49,759 bases of DNA, from the NCBI RefSeq assembly GCF_014280965.1, contig NZ_JACODZ010000014.1, positions 1-49,759 on the forward strand. The letters are read 5' to 3'. Made by a program: the position numbers and the translations under genes. Positions within the stretch are counted from its first letter, which is position 1. The number at the start of each line of letters is the position of its first letter. Shown piece by piece: positions 1 through 8,908 of this stretch. The notes under the pieces are model-generated. The model searched no databases, was not told the origin of the DNA, and was given only the letters and a program-made list of their open reading frames with translations. This DNA is from Echinicola salinicaeni. Lineage in GTDB: Bacteria; Bacteroidota; Bacteroidia; Cytophagales; Cyclobacteriaceae.

Positions 1-498
1 AAGAGGGCTTTGTACAGATGGAGTGAATGAAACTTCAATTTAATATATGCTATAAAAGGATTTTATGCCTCAATTGAGGGTAAAGCTTTCCGATATTATA
101 AGGGGTTAAGATAGGGACTATTCAAGGCAGCTTGTGCTTTAGCTGGAATTAATTTGCACAATTGGCAGGCTTTGCGGCTAAAGCGCTCAGCTAAGTTGTT
201 CCTGGCCGCGGGATGAACCCGGGGTTAATATATTTAGCCCGCTCAGGGCTGTTGTGATTGTTTAATGCGATAAGAGTTTAGACAGGAAGCTTTATGGCTT
301 TATTTGATACCCGAAAAGAACCGCTCCATTAACATATTTCATGAGTTGGTATATAATTGAAATATTGTTGACGGTAAATTGCTTGATAATCTTTATTTTA
401 AGGTTTGCATTGATTTTAATTTTGTCATGGACTTTTGAATTCAGTGAATATGCAATTAATAAATGCTATTTTTAATACCTTAATTTGAACTGTTAAAT
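1..498. other. Intergenic, no gene recognised
   Basis: No reading frame of convincing length or composition is seen upstream of the first UDP-glucose dehydrogenase. The stretch is AT-rich towards the gene and must carry its promoter, but I cannot place a promoter with confidence. No palindromic mosaic of the kind found further downstream is present. Confidence 0.5.
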
Positions 499-1815
499 AT
501 GAAGATTACTGTAGTAGGAACTGGTTATGTGGGCCTTGTTTCAGGGGCTTGTTTTGCTGACGTAGGGATTGAGGTGGTATGTGTGGATATTGATCAGAAG
601 AAAATTGATAAACTGAAAAATGGGATCATGCCCATTTATGAGCCAGGGCTGGAAGAAATCGTGGTCAGGAATTATGAAAGTGGCCGTTTGAAGTTTTCCA
701 CTGATCTTGGAGAGGCCATTCAGGGATCAGATGTGGCCTTTATTGCGGTTGGGACACCTCCGGGCGAGGATGGATCAGCTGATTTGAAATATGTGTTGGC
801 TGTTGCTGATGAGATAGGAAAGACCATGTCTGACTATATCGTGGTGGCGACAAAAAGTACCGTTCCAGTAACTACAGGTTGTAAGGTGCAAAAGGCCATC
901 CAAGATGCTTTGGACCAGAGGAAAAGCGAGCTACCATTTGCTGTGGCTTCCAATCCCGAATTTTTAAAGGAGGGAGCAGCAGTGGAGGATTTTCTTAAGC
1001 CTGACAGGATCATCATTGGCGTAGAAGATGAAAGAGCTGAGGAGATCATGAGGAGGTTGTATAAGCCTTTTCAGCTAAGCGGTGATAGGATTATTTATAT
1101 GGATATCCCATCCGCTGAGATGACCAAATACACCGCCAATGCGATGTTGGCGACCAAGATCAGTTTTATGAATGATATCGCCAACCTGTGTGAGTTGGTA
1201 GGTGCTGATGCCAATATGGTCAGGGCCGGGATTGGTTCTGATCCTAGGATTGGAAATAAATTTATCTATCCGGGCGTTGGTTACGGAGGTAGTTGTTTTC
1301 CTAAAGATGTAAAGGCCATAGTAAAGACTGCCAAGCAATATGGTTATGATCTGAGGGTGTTACAGGCTGTGGAAGAGGTGAATGAGTCTCAAAAGCATGT
1401 TCTGGTGAAAAAAGTCAAGCAGCATTTTGGGGATGATTTGAGCGGGAAGACCTTTGCCATGTGGGGCTTGAGTTTTAAACCCAATACGGATGATATGCGT
1501 GAGGCACCCGCTTTGGTGATCATTGATGAATTGAGGGCTGCAGGTGCTAGGGTTAAAGCATTTGACCCAATTGCTATGGAAGAGGCCAAAGAGGTTTATA
1601 TTGGCGATAAGGTCACTTATTGTAATGATGCTTATGAGGCTTGTGTGGATGCTGATGCCTTATTGCTGGTGACAGAATGGTCACAGTTTAGGATTCCAAG
1701 TTGGAGTGCTTTGGGGAAATTGCTGAATAATAAAGTGGTCTTTGATGGAAGGAATATATATGATCGGAAATACCTTAAGGAGTTAGGATTTACCCATTAT
1801 GGGATTGGGGTTTAA
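499..1815 (+). CDS. ugd: UDP-glucose 6-dehydrogenase, copy 1
   Basis: Oxidises UDP-glucose to UDP-glucuronate with two NAD+, a cytoplasmic step supplying uronic acid for capsule. The 438-aa length is normal for the family. An N-terminal Rossmann fold is visible (GTGYVGLVSG, residues 7-16). The catalytic cysteine lies in YGGSCFPKD at about residue 266, and the C-terminal UDP-binding domain carries FKPNTDDMREAP. The start follows an AT-rich leader and matches the family N-terminus exactly. A second copy at 8909 is very similar over its whole length, so the locus has two enzymes for one step. Downstream lie word-like repeats and a four-helix-bundle gene remnant before the next gene. The assignment is secure; which copy is the main enzyme is unknown. 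Confidence 0.96.
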   Translation: MKITVVGTGYVGLVSGACFADVGIEVVCVDIDQKKIDKLKNGIMPIYEPGLEEIVVRNYESGRLKFSTDLGEAIQGSDVAFIAVGTPPGEDGSADLKYVLAVADEIGKTMSDYIVVATKSTVPVTTGCKVQKAIQDALDQRKSELPFAVASNPEFLKEGAAVEDFLKPDRIIIGVEDERAEEIMRRLYKPFQLSGDRIIYMDIPSAEMTKYTANAMLATKISFMNDIANLCELVGADANMVRAGIGSDPRIGNKFIYPGVGYGGSCFPKDVKAIVKTAKQYGYDLRVLQAVEEVNESQKHVLVKKVKQHFGDDLSGKTFAMWGLSFKPNTDDMREAPALVIIDELRAAGARVKAFDPIAMEEAKEVYIGDKVTYCNDAYEACVDADALLLVTEWSQFRIPSWSALGKLLNNKVVFDGRNIYDRKYLKELGFTHYGIGV

Positions 1816-2063
1816 GAAGTCGAATTGTGGGGTTGTTGAATTGTGGAACTGTTGAAGCGTCGAATTGTTTGACTGTTGTTTTCAAAAACTTGTTTTATGA
1901 AATATGATTCCTATCCATTTGAGAAGCTTGAAGTGGGGCTGTTAAGGAAAGAAGGGAACTCAATGAAGAATTATGAATTATTAATGAGGAATGGGTGAAT
2001 ATTTCGTTTCTCAGGGGACAGGTGCAAAGACACGGATACAAATATTAAATACTATAAAAGAAA
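1816..2063. repeat. Word-like degenerate repeats around a gene remnant
   Basis: Directly after ugd copy 1 the words 'gaattgt' and 'ctgttga' recur about every 15-20 bases to 1880. The same style of low-complexity DNA follows the four-helix-bundle genes at 8735 and 10786. At 1992-2030 the sequence (aatatttcgtttctcag ... aaagacacggata) resembles 14313-14350 inside the insertion in the broken four-helix-bundle gene, suggesting the end of a related element. Confidence 0.5.
1897..1938 (+). pseudogene. Possible 5' remnant of a four-helix-bundle gene
   Basis: An ATG followed by codons for MKYDSYPFEKLEVG resembles the conserved start of four-helix-bundle (S23/IVP) proteins, typically an aromatic residue, then [FE]-x-L-x-V-W. 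Compare NFKELRVWQKS in the gene at 8370 and SFEELKCWQAC at 13807. Homology stops after the 'LEV' motif, and the frame continues into unrelated sequence. The position next to a ugd gene matches the arrangement of the intact copies. The match is short, so this is tentative. Confidence 0.4.
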
Positions 2064-3137
2064 ATGGATATTCGTTCTCAAGGGAGCATTTCAGGGAAAA
2101 AGATATTGGTTACTGGAGGGGCTGGATTTATAGGGTCTAATCTGGTAGATGAATTGTTGAAGTATGGGAATAAAGTGGTCTGTTTGGATAATTTTTCCAC
2201 AGGGAAGCGGGAGAACCTAGAAGAAGCCAAGCAATTCAAGGATTTTATTTTGATAGAGGGGGATATCAGGAATTATGAAGATTGCCAAAAGGCGGTTGAA
2301 GGCTGCGATCTAGTGTTTCATCAGGCCGCATTGGGATCTATCCCGCGTTCCATAGCAGACCCGATGACCAGTACTGATGTGAATATTGGAGGTTTTGTTA
2401 AAATGCTATTTGCATCTTATGAAGCAGGAATAAGCAGGTTTGTATATGCAGCGAGTTCATCTACCTATGGGGATCATAAGGGTTTGCCTAAAGTGGAACA
2501 TCAAATCGGCAATGCCTTGTCTCCCTATGCGATTACCAAATATGTGGACGAATTGTTTGCGAAAAACTTCTCGGAAATATATAATATAGAGACCATTGGC
2601 TTGAGGTATTTCAATGTTTTTGGTAAAAGACAAGATCCAGATGGAGGATATGCTGCCGCAATTCCAAAATTTCTATGTTCATTGATCAAACATGAATCTC
2701 CAAAGATCAATGGAGATGGGACTTATTCCAGGGATTTTACCTATATCGATAATGTTATCCAAGCTAATTTATTGGCTGCTGAAGTACCAAAAGAGGAATT
2801 AGTTGAAAAGCTTGCTGCTTATTATAGTTCTATTGATGATCATTTTGACGGGGAGAAGGGAGTTTCAGAAGTGTTTAATGTAGCCTTTGGGGAAAGAGAA
2901 AATCTAAATAACTTGGTCAGGAACTTGAAATCTAATTTGTCCTTTTTTGATCCAGAAATTACAAATGTTAAAATTATTTATGGACCTAAAAGAAAAGGAG
3001 ATATTCCCCATTCTTTGGCATCGATAAAAAAGGCAAGGGAAATTTTAGGGTATGATCCTTTATATAATTTGGAGCAAGGGCTATCAAAAGTTTGCGAATG
3101 GTATTTGAAGAATTTAAATTCGATTAAAGACGAATAA
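2064..3137 (+). CDS. tviC: UDP-N-acetylglucosamine(uronate) 4-epimerase, TviC/WbpP type
   Basis: An extended short-chain dehydrogenase of 357 aa that interconverts the C4 configuration of UDP-HexNAc or UDP-HexNAc-uronate. The NAD-binding GGAGFIGS motif is at residues 18-25 and the catalytic YAITK (Y155, K159) is present, with AASSSTYGD before it. The N-terminal extension before the Rossmann fold and the 'RYFNVFGKRQDPDGGYAAAIPKF' region fit WbpP/TviC better than GalE (motif near residue 185). With the TviB-like dehydrogenase at 4973 it would make UDP-GalNAcA. A mannose-1-phosphate guanylyltransferase follows 30 bases later, probably in the same transcript. Substrate preference (HexNAc or HexNAcA) cannot be read from sequence alone. 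Confidence 0.85.
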   Translation: MDIRSQGSISGKKILVTGGAGFIGSNLVDELLKYGNKVVCLDNFSTGKRENLEEAKQFKDFILIEGDIRNYEDCQKAVEGCDLVFHQAALGSIPRSIADPMTSTDVNIGGFVKMLFASYEAGISRFVYAASSSTYGDHKGLPKVEHQIGNALSPYAITKYVDELFAKNFSEIYNIETIGLRYFNVFGKRQDPDGGYAAAIPKFLCSLIKHESPKINGDGTYSRDFTYIDNVIQANLLAAEVPKEELVEKLAAYYSSIDDHFDGEKGVSEVFNVAFGERENLNNLVRNLKSNLSFFDPEITNVKIIYGPKRKGDIPHSLASIKKAREILGYDPLYNLEQGLSKVCEWYLKNLNSIKDE

Positions 3138-3167
3138 AGTTTTTAGCGTATATAACTTTTTGGAGAT

Positions 3168-4166
3168 ATGAAAATAATTAATGTTGTATTATCTGGAGGA
3201 GTAGGAAGTAGATTATGGCCGCTTTCAAGGAAGAGTTGCCCCAAGCAATATTTGCCAATTTTCGAGGGGAATACCTTATTCCAAAAAACGGTACAAAGGA
3301 ACCAAGCTTTTTGTGAGGAGCTGATGGTTATTGGTAATAAAAATAATTATCAGCTTTCAAGGAAAGATTTAGCAGGCTTAGGTCTTAGAGATTATATAGA
3401 AATTGTTGAAGCCTGTCGAAGGAATACCGCTGCGGCCATTGCTTTTGCAGCATTATCTTGTGATCCAGGAGATATTCTTTTTGTGACTCCTTCAGATCAC
3501 CTTATAGACACAGGGGATGATTATTCTTCAAGTGTCAAAAGAGCAATTGAACTGGCTAAGCAGGATTATATTGTCACTTTTGGATTAAAACCTGATCATC
3601 CTGAAACAGGGTATGGGTATATTGAAAGTGATGGAGAGGATGTGAAAAGTTTTAGGGAAAAGCCTAATTTGGATACAGCAGAGAGATTTTTAAAGAAAGG
3701 AAACTTTTTGTGGAACTCAGGGATGTTTTGTTTTAAAGCGGGCGTATTTTTGGAGGAGTTGGGGCGTTTTGAACCAAAGGTATTGAAATATTCCAAAGTG
3801 GTCATTGAAAGTGCCGATGATGTTTTTTTGGATTACGAAAAGTCCCTAAAAATCCCTTCTACCTCAGTTGATTTTGCGGTCATGGAACGCTCCACAAAAA
3901 TTAAAGTAGTACCCTCAGCATTTTCTTGGTCCGATATGGGTTCATTTGAATCGGTCTTTGAATATTTGGAAAATCATGGGCATCAAGCTGATGAAAACGG
4001 CAATATGGTGATCGGAGCTGATATTTATACTGAATTTGTAGGTTTGAAAGATACCATGCTAATCCAAACCAAAGATGCCATATTAGTATTACAAAAAGAA
4101 AAGGCCCAGGATGTGAAGAAGGTATTTGAGAAGTTGGAAAAGGAGAATCCTGATTTGGTGAATTAA
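3168..4166 (+). CDS. manC: Mannose-1-phosphate guanylyltransferase
   Basis: Makes GDP-mannose from mannose-1-phosphate and GTP in the cytoplasm. The signature LSGGVGSRLWPLSRK is at residues 8-22, followed by CPKQYLP. The sugar-binding FREKP and the NSGMF motif are both present. At 332 aa it has only the nucleotidyltransferase and beta-helix part and lacks the C-terminal cupin phosphomannose isomerase domain found in longer bifunctional proteins. No GDP-mannose dehydratase or fucose synthase is seen in the window, so mannose itself may be the donor sugar used. The gene follows tviC by 30 bases and is followed by the first palindromic mosaic. Confidence 0.93.
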   Translation: MKIINVVLSGGVGSRLWPLSRKSCPKQYLPIFEGNTLFQKTVQRNQAFCEELMVIGNKNNYQLSRKDLAGLGLRDYIEIVEACRRNTAAAIAFAALSCDPGDILFVTPSDHLIDTGDDYSSSVKRAIELAKQDYIVTFGLKPDHPETGYGYIESDGEDVKSFREKPNLDTAERFLKKGNFLWNSGMFCFKAGVFLEELGRFEPKVLKYSKVVIESADDVFLDYEKSLKIPSTSVDFAVMERSTKIKVVPSAFSWSDMGSFESVFEYLENHGHQADENGNMVIGADIYTEFVGLKDTMLIQTKDAILVLQKEKAQDVKKVFEKLEKENPDLVN

Positions 4167-4171
4167 ATGGA

Positions 4172-4790
4172 GATTGAAGCCGAATGCCCAAAGTCTAAGG
4201 CCTAAATAAGGCTGTTCGACTTTTGCAAAGTCGAACAATAGTAGGAGAGGATTTGAAATCCTCTTTTATTATTATTTCCAGAATTTAAATCTGGAAAAGC
4301 AATTTTCTTTGCTCCGTTGGATCGATGAAAAGGAATAGTGGAGTCAGGAGACTCCTATATTTAGGGCTCGCATAGCAAAAGCGTACCAGCTTGGGTCCCG
4401 CAGCTCAGCTGACGGGACAACGAAGATTTCTTGAGTGGAGTCAGGATACTCCTGTAATTTATTGTGTTGAAGTCAGCGCTGCGCTGGAGACTTGGACCAA
4501 CGTAGCGGTTAGGGCATTACAAATGCCCATTATTTAAAGGTCCGCATTGCAAATGGGGACCAGCTTGGCAAACGCTGAAAGCTGAATGTCTAAGGCCTAA
4601 AGGCTGTTCGACTTTTGCAAAGTAGAACAATAGTAGGAGAGGATTTAAAATCCTCTTTTATTATTATTTCCAGATTTTAAATCTGGAAAAGCATTAGAAA
4701 TATTCGTATAGGAGTCAGGAGACTCCCATTATTTGTAGGTCCGCATTGCAAATGCGGACCAGCTCGTAGGCTTAATTCCTTGAGGTAATT
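4172..4790. repeat. Mosaic of short palindromes, block 1 (two units)
   Basis: This 600-bp stretch between manC and the TviB-like gene is a string of different hairpins in a fixed order. They include GTTCGACTTT-tgc-AAAGTCGAAC (4214), GAGGATTT...AAATCCTC, TTTCCAGA..TCTGGAAA, GGAGTC-agga-GACTCC, GTCCCG..CGGGAC (about 4395), GCAGCG-type AAGTCAGCGC..GCGCTGGAGACTT (about 4466) and GGTCCGCATT..AATGCGGACC. A second, shorter unit begins at 4616. The same units recur at 6302-7345. No coding potential is seen. Stems are mostly 6-12 bp with loops of 1-5. Confidence 0.85.
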
Positions 4791-4972
4791 AATAATTTAT
4801 TGGCTTTAATTAAATTTCAATGTATAATATTGATAATTTAGCCGATTGAATTAAGCTAAGTGATTTAGGAGCGTTTTCCTGGTCAGGGATTCTAGCCTTA
4901 GCGATATCAGAAGGGTAATGTTTTGAGAGATGATCATTGGCCTTTTGTTTATTCAAAGTTTAAAAATCACCA

Positions 4973-6301
4973 TTGAAGAAAAGTATGGCATCACCTATTT
5001 TTTTGTTAAATCAAAGCAGGATAGCGGTTATTGGCTTGGGCTATGTAGGATTACCATTGGCAGTTGAATTTGCAAAAAAATACCCCACTGTTGGATTTGA
5101 TATTTCTAAAAAGCGCATTCATGAATTGGGCTTAGGAATAGACAATACCCTGGAAGTCGAAAATGATTTGCTTCAATCCGTATTAATCAAGGATAAATCA
5201 GCAGCTTCCAATACACTTGGTCTTTTCCCAAGCAATGATGCGGAAGCATTAAATGATTGTAATGTGTTTATTATTACCGTACCGACTCCTACGGATAAGC
5301 AAAATAGGCCTGTTTTAACTCCCATGTTGGCTGCCTCAAAGACTGTAGCCAAGTATTTAAAGCAGGGAGATGTCGTCATCTATGAATCTACGGTATATCC
5401 GGGAGTGACTGAGGATGAATGTGTGCCTGTTTTGGAAAATGGCTCGGGACTGAAGTTTAATCAAGATTTTTATGTAGGCTATTCCCCCGAAAGGATCAAT
5501 CCAGGGGATAAGGAACATACCATTTCCAAAATTTTGAAAGTGACATCAGGGAGTACGGAAGCCGCAGCCGAATTTGTAGATCAACTTTATCAATCAATTA
5601 TTATAGCCGGTACCTATAAGGCTTCCTCTATTAAGGTGGCTGAAGCAGCCAAAGTGATAGAAAATTCCCAAAGGGATATCAATATTGCCTTTGTTAATGA
5701 ACTGTCCAAGATTTTCAATCTGCTTAATATAGACACGCAGGAAGTTTTGGCCGCAGCAGGCACGAAGTGGAACTTTTTACCCTTCAAGCCTGGACTAGTA
5801 GGAGGACATTGTATAGGAGTGGATCCTTTTTATTTGGCCCAAAAGGCGCAGGAGGTGGGCTATCATCCAGAAATTATTTTAGCTGGAAGAAGGTTGAACG
5901 ATTCCATGGGTAAATATGTAGCCACAGAGGTGATCAAGCATATGATGCGCAAAGACCTGAAAGTGATCGATTCCAAGGTGTTGATTTTGGGCTTTACCTT
6001 TAAGGAAGATTGCCCGGATGTAAGGAATACAAGGGTGATTGATATCTATGAAGAGCTGAGGAATTTTGATATAGCCGTGGATGTATATGATCCCTGTGCT
6101 GATGCAGAAGAGGTTCAAAGGGAGTATAATATCAAGATGCTAGAGGGAAATGAGAGGCCTGATCCTAACCAATATTCTGCAATTATACTGGCGGTGGCTC
6201 ATCAATCTTTTAAAACTTGGGATATAAAGAAATCCGATCGCTTGGTCGTGTATGATGTGAAGGGCGTATTGGATAAGGATAAGGTGGATGCGAGGCTTTA
6301 G
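4973..6301 (+). CDS. tviB: UDP-N-acetyl-hexosamine 6-dehydrogenase, TviB/WbpO type
   Basis: Nucleotide-sugar dehydrogenase of 442 aa predicted to oxidise UDP-GlcNAc or UDP-GalNAc to the uronic acid. The Rossmann motif [13 protein letters not shown] lies near residues 22-34. [10 protein letters not shown] and the catalytic cysteine in [12 protein letters not shown] (about residue 280) are typical of the WbpA/TviB/CapL group and differ from the FPKD form of the two ugd genes. The start at 4973 (MKKSM) is used, but the internal ATG four codons later is equally possible. It stands alone between two palindromic mosaics, so it may have its own transcript. Together with the epimerase at 2064 it gives a route to UDP-GalNAcA, as in Vi antigen. 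Confidence 0.9.
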   Translation: MKKSMASPIFLLNQSRIAVIGLGYVGLPLAVEFAKKYPTVGFDISKKRIHELGLGIDNTLEVENDLLQSVLIKDKSAASNTLGLFPSNDAEALNDCNVFIITVPTPTDKQNRPVLTPMLAASKTVAKYLKQGDVVIYESTVYPGVTEDECVPVLENGSGLKFNQDFYVGYSPERINPGDKEHTISKILKVTSGSTEAAAEFVDQLYQSIIIAGTYKASSIKVAEAAKVIENSQRDINIAFVNELSKIFNLLNIDTQEVLAAAGTKWNFLPFKPGLVGGHCIGVDPFYLAQKAQEVGYHPEIILAGRRLNDSMGKYVATEVIKHMMRKDLKVIDSKVLILGFTFKEDCPDVRNTRVIDIYEELRNFDIAVDVYDPCADAEEVQREYNIKMLEGNERPDPNQYSAIILAVAHQSFKTWDIKKSDRLVVYDVKGVLDKDKVDARL

Positions 6302-7345
6302 GAGCAAACGCTGAAAGCTGAATGTCTAAGGCCTAAAGGCTGTTCGACTTTTGCAAAGTCGAATAATAATAAAAGAGGATTTAAAATCCTCTTTTATTAT
6401 TTTTTCCAGATTTTAAATCTGGAAAAGCAATTTCCTTTGTTCCGTTGGATGGATGAAAATGAATAGTGGAGTCAGGGGACTCCTGTAATTTATTGGGTCC
6501 AAGTCAGCGCTGCGTTGGAGACTTGGACCAAGGTCGCATTTAGGGCATTGCAAATGCGGACCAGCTTGGGCTTTAGGAATGCCGAAGGCTGAATGTCTAA
6601 GGCCTAAAGGCTGTTCGACTTTTGCAAAGTCGAACAATAGTAGTAGAGGATTTAAAATTCTCTTTCATTATTATTTCCAGAATTTAAATCTGGAAAAGCA
6701 ATTTCCTTTGCTCCGTTGGATGGATGAAAAGGAATAATGGAGTCAGGAGACTCCTATATATAAGGCTTGCAGAGCAAAAGCGTATCTGCTTGGGTCCCGC
6801 AGCTTAGCTGACGGGACAACGAAGATTTCTAGAGTGGAGTCAGGGGACTCCTGTAATTTATTGGGTCCAAGTCAGCGCTGCGCTGGAGACTTGGACCAAG
6901 GTCGCATTTAGGGCATTGCAAATGCGGACCAGCTTGGGCTTTAGGAATGCCGAAGGGCGAATGTCTAAGGCCTAAAGGCTGTTCGACTTTTGCAAAGTCG
7001 AATAATAGTAGAAGAGGATTTAAAATCCTCTTTTATTATTATTTCCAGAATTTAAATCTGGAAAAGCAATTTCCTTTGTTCCGTTGGATGGATGAAAAGG
7101 AATAGTGGAGTCTGGAGACTCCTATATTTAAGGCTCGCAGAGCAAAAGCGTATCTGCTTGGGTCCCGCAGCTTAGCTGACGGGACAACGAAGTTTTAAAT
7201 CTGGAAAAGCATGGGAGTCTGGAGACTCCTGTGATTTATTGGGTCCAAGTCAGCGCTGCGCTAGAGACTTGGACCAGCGTCGCATTTAGGGCATTGCAAA
7301 TGCCCATTATTTAGAGGTCCGCATTGCAAATGCGGACCAGCATAG
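6302..7345. repeat. Mosaic of short palindromes, block 2 (three units)
   Basis: Three further units of the mosaic start with the GTTCGACTTT hairpin at 6342, 6613 and 6981. Each runs through the same series of stems: GAGGATTT, TTTCCAGA, GGAGTC, GTCCCGCAGCT, GTCCAAGTCAGCGC and GGTCCGCATT hairpins. Units are about 270-370 bp and differ by loss or gain of whole hairpins, not just by point changes. Linkers such as 'ctttgctccgttggatgg' between hairpins are also conserved. The block fills nearly the whole gap between the TviB-like gene and the regulator at 7610. Confidence 0.88.
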
Positions 7346-7609
7346 GACCAGCATCTTAAAGAATTGAATCAGCACGTAGATCCTTCACTTTGTTCAGGAT
7401 GACATAGGAAATTATTTCAAAAACAAATTTTTATATACATCCTGTGGTCCATTTTAGTTGAGATTGAATTTTGTGAATATTGCAGTTATGTTGTTTGAAT
7501 ATTACCATTTGTTAATTTTTAATGGGGAATAATAAAAAAATAGAAAAAGCTTGGAGCTTTTGAAAGCACTGAGTACTTTTGGTGCTCATTACGGGAGGGC
7601 TTTCTTTTT
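7346..7609 (+). promoter_or_regulatory. Leader of the putative regulator, with nested inverted repeats
   Basis: After the repeat block comes an AT-rich leader. Just before the ATG at 7610 are AAAAGCT-tgg-AGCTTTT (about 7545-7561) and a nested structure in which GAAAGC (7562-7567) pairs with GCTTTC (7599-7604) around an inner AGCAC/GTGCT stem. The outer stem overlaps the expected ribosome-binding region (gggaggg). A translational or attenuation role is possible, but this is inference from structure only. Confidence 0.35.
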
Positions 7610-8122
7610 ATGCTAGATTCTTTAATTACTTCCAAGACCAGATTGCGACTTTTGGTAAAGTTTTTTATCAACGCAGACAACCATAGCCATCTCCGCGGTT
7701 TGGCCGAGGAGTTTGGAGAATCTACCAATGCCATAAGAAAAGAACTCAATAATTTATCCGAAGCAGGGTACTTGCAGAAGGAGTCTGAAAAGAACCGAAT
7801 CTGCTATAGTGCCAATACCCAGCATCCCTTATTTGGATCCTTGCAGGATATCATCCGCAAGTATTTGGGATTGGATACTTTGGTGGAGGAAGTCCTAGAT
7901 AGGATGGGTGATGTTAACAAGGTAATCCTAACTGGTGATTATGCCAATGGTTTGGATACGGGTACCATTGATATAGTGATTCAAGGTAATGCATTGAATG
8001 AGGAATACCTCGACAGTTTGGGTAATCGCATAGCCGATTTGATCAACCGTAAAGTGAGTTTTACGATTTTGGCAGAAGAAATTCAAACTGGCATAGTTTT
8101 ATATAATAAAGCAGCCGAGTAA
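7610..8122 (+). CDS. Winged-helix protein with nucleotidyltransferase-like C-terminus; putative locus regulator
   Basis: A 170-aa protein. Residues 1-75 look like an ArsR/MarR-type winged helix: LITSKTRLRLLVKFF, then LRGLAEEFGESTNAIRKELNNLSEAGYL as recognition helix and wing. Residues 80-165 (VLDRMGDVNKVILTGDYANGLDTGTIDIVIQG at its core) resemble a minimal nucleotidyltransferase fold with a GDYANG..D.ID pattern in place of the classic GSxxRG..DxD. Such fusions are seen near polysaccharide genes in Bacteroidota. It is preceded by a 1-kb repeat block and followed by its own terminator, so it is a separate unit. It may control the export half of the locus. Activity of the second domain is uncertain because the motif is degenerate. 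Confidence 0.7.
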   Translation: MLDSLITSKTRLRLLVKFFINADNHSHLRGLAEEFGESTNAIRKELNNLSEAGYLQKESEKNRICYSANTQHPLFGSLQDIIRKYLGLDTLVEEVLDRMGDVNKVILTGDYANGLDTGTIDIVIQGNALNEEYLDSLGNRIADLINRKVSFTILAEEIQTGIVLYNKAAE

Positions 8123-8148
8123 GGAAAGCGATTTTCCTACTCTTTTTT
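8117..8148 (+). terminator. Rho-independent terminator after the regulator
   Basis: GAGTAaGGAAA pairs with TTTCCTACTC across a short loop and is followed by six T residues (8143-8148). The stem begins inside the last codons of the regulator gene, which ends at 8122. Confidence 0.8.
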
Positions 8149-8211
8149 ATGAAAAGAATTGCCCGCTAAGCACAATATGTGACTGACCGGGCGAAGCTAT
8201 GGACGGAGCGG

Positions 8212-8345
8212 AAAGCGCAAGGCTAAAAGCCAAATGCCGAAAGAAAGGAGTCTAAAGCTGAAGGGCGAAGGCTAATAGAGAAGGCTGAATGTTGAAAGCC
8301 TAAAGCCGAAAGATAAAAGTTAAAGGAAAAAAGTCTTTAAGTCTA
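8212..8345. repeat. AAAGCCG-type word repeats upstream of four-helix-bundle gene 1
   Basis: Degenerate repeats of about 7 bases (aaagccg, gaaggct, aaagtcg) without a gene. About 65 bases (from about 8246) recur nearly unchanged at 10262-10326, upstream of the second four-helix-bundle gene. This marks the start of a duplicated segment that includes the gene and its downstream flank. Confidence 0.75.
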
Positions 8346-8369
8346 AATAGTATAAGCTGTACTGGATAA

Positions 8370-8732
8370 ATGAGTGAAAGACATTTCAATTTTAAGGAGC
8401 TTAGGGTCTGGCAGAAATCGATGGATTTGGCTGAATATTGTATAGAGCTTGTTGAAGAGTTGAATACTCCAGGAAAGCATTTTAGATTAATTGAACAGTT
8501 TGAATCTTGCTCGGCTTCAGTTCCTCAAAATATTGCTGAAGGAAAAGGTAGAAATACAGATAAAGAGTTCAAGCAATTCCTTTATTACAGTCGTGGCTCC
8601 CTATATGAATTGGTGACATTGGCCAACCTATTTCAAAGAAGAAATTGGATTTCATCAAAACAACTTAATAAAATAGAATCAGAGGGGTTGGAGATAGCCT
8701 CAATGTTAAAGGCGCTTATAAATGCCATGTAA
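8370..8732 (+). CDS. Four-helix-bundle protein (S23/IVP family), copy 1
   Basis: A 120-aa protein of the four-helix-bundle family first described from 23S rRNA intervening sequences. Typical motifs are NFKELRVWQKSMDLA at the start, SCSASVPQNIAEGKGR in the middle and FLYYSRGSLYEL before the last two helices. The gene has no proven role in polysaccharide synthesis, but relatives are common inside such loci in Bacteroidota. The copy at 10421 differs at only a handful of residues and shares both flanks, so this is a recent duplication around the ugd gene at 8909. The start is set by ATGAGTGA and the conserved N-terminus. Confidence 0.88.
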   Translation: MSERHFNFKELRVWQKSMDLAEYCIELVEELNTPGKHFRLIEQFESCSASVPQNIAEGKGRNTDKEFKQFLYYSRGSLYELVTLANLFQRRNWISSKQLNKIESEGLEIASMLKALINAM

Positions 8733-8908
8733 ACGAGCTTTCGGCCTTAGGCCTTTGTCATTAGACTGTTTACAATTTAACAGTCCTCCAATTCGACAGT
8801 TTGACAATAACACCATTCAACAATATTTAAACTCAATTATACTTTTCAATAATTGAACTGTTCGAGAATATCCCAATTTGACAGTTCAAGAATTCAACAA
8901 TAAGAAAT

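Noticed and set aside
4973-6301. A third UDP-glucose dehydrogenase
   Set aside because: The active-site segment [12 protein letters not shown] and length fit the UDP-HexNAc dehydrogenase group, not the FPKD form of the two ugd genes.
4172-7345. CRISPR array
   Set aside because: Repeats are a series of different palindromes of varied length with conserved linkers, not one repeat with unique equal-length spacers, and no cas genes are present.
7562-7604. ops/JUMPstart element for RfaH-type antitermination
   Set aside because: No GGCGGTAG core is present here or ahead of the capsule genes; only a local hairpin is seen.
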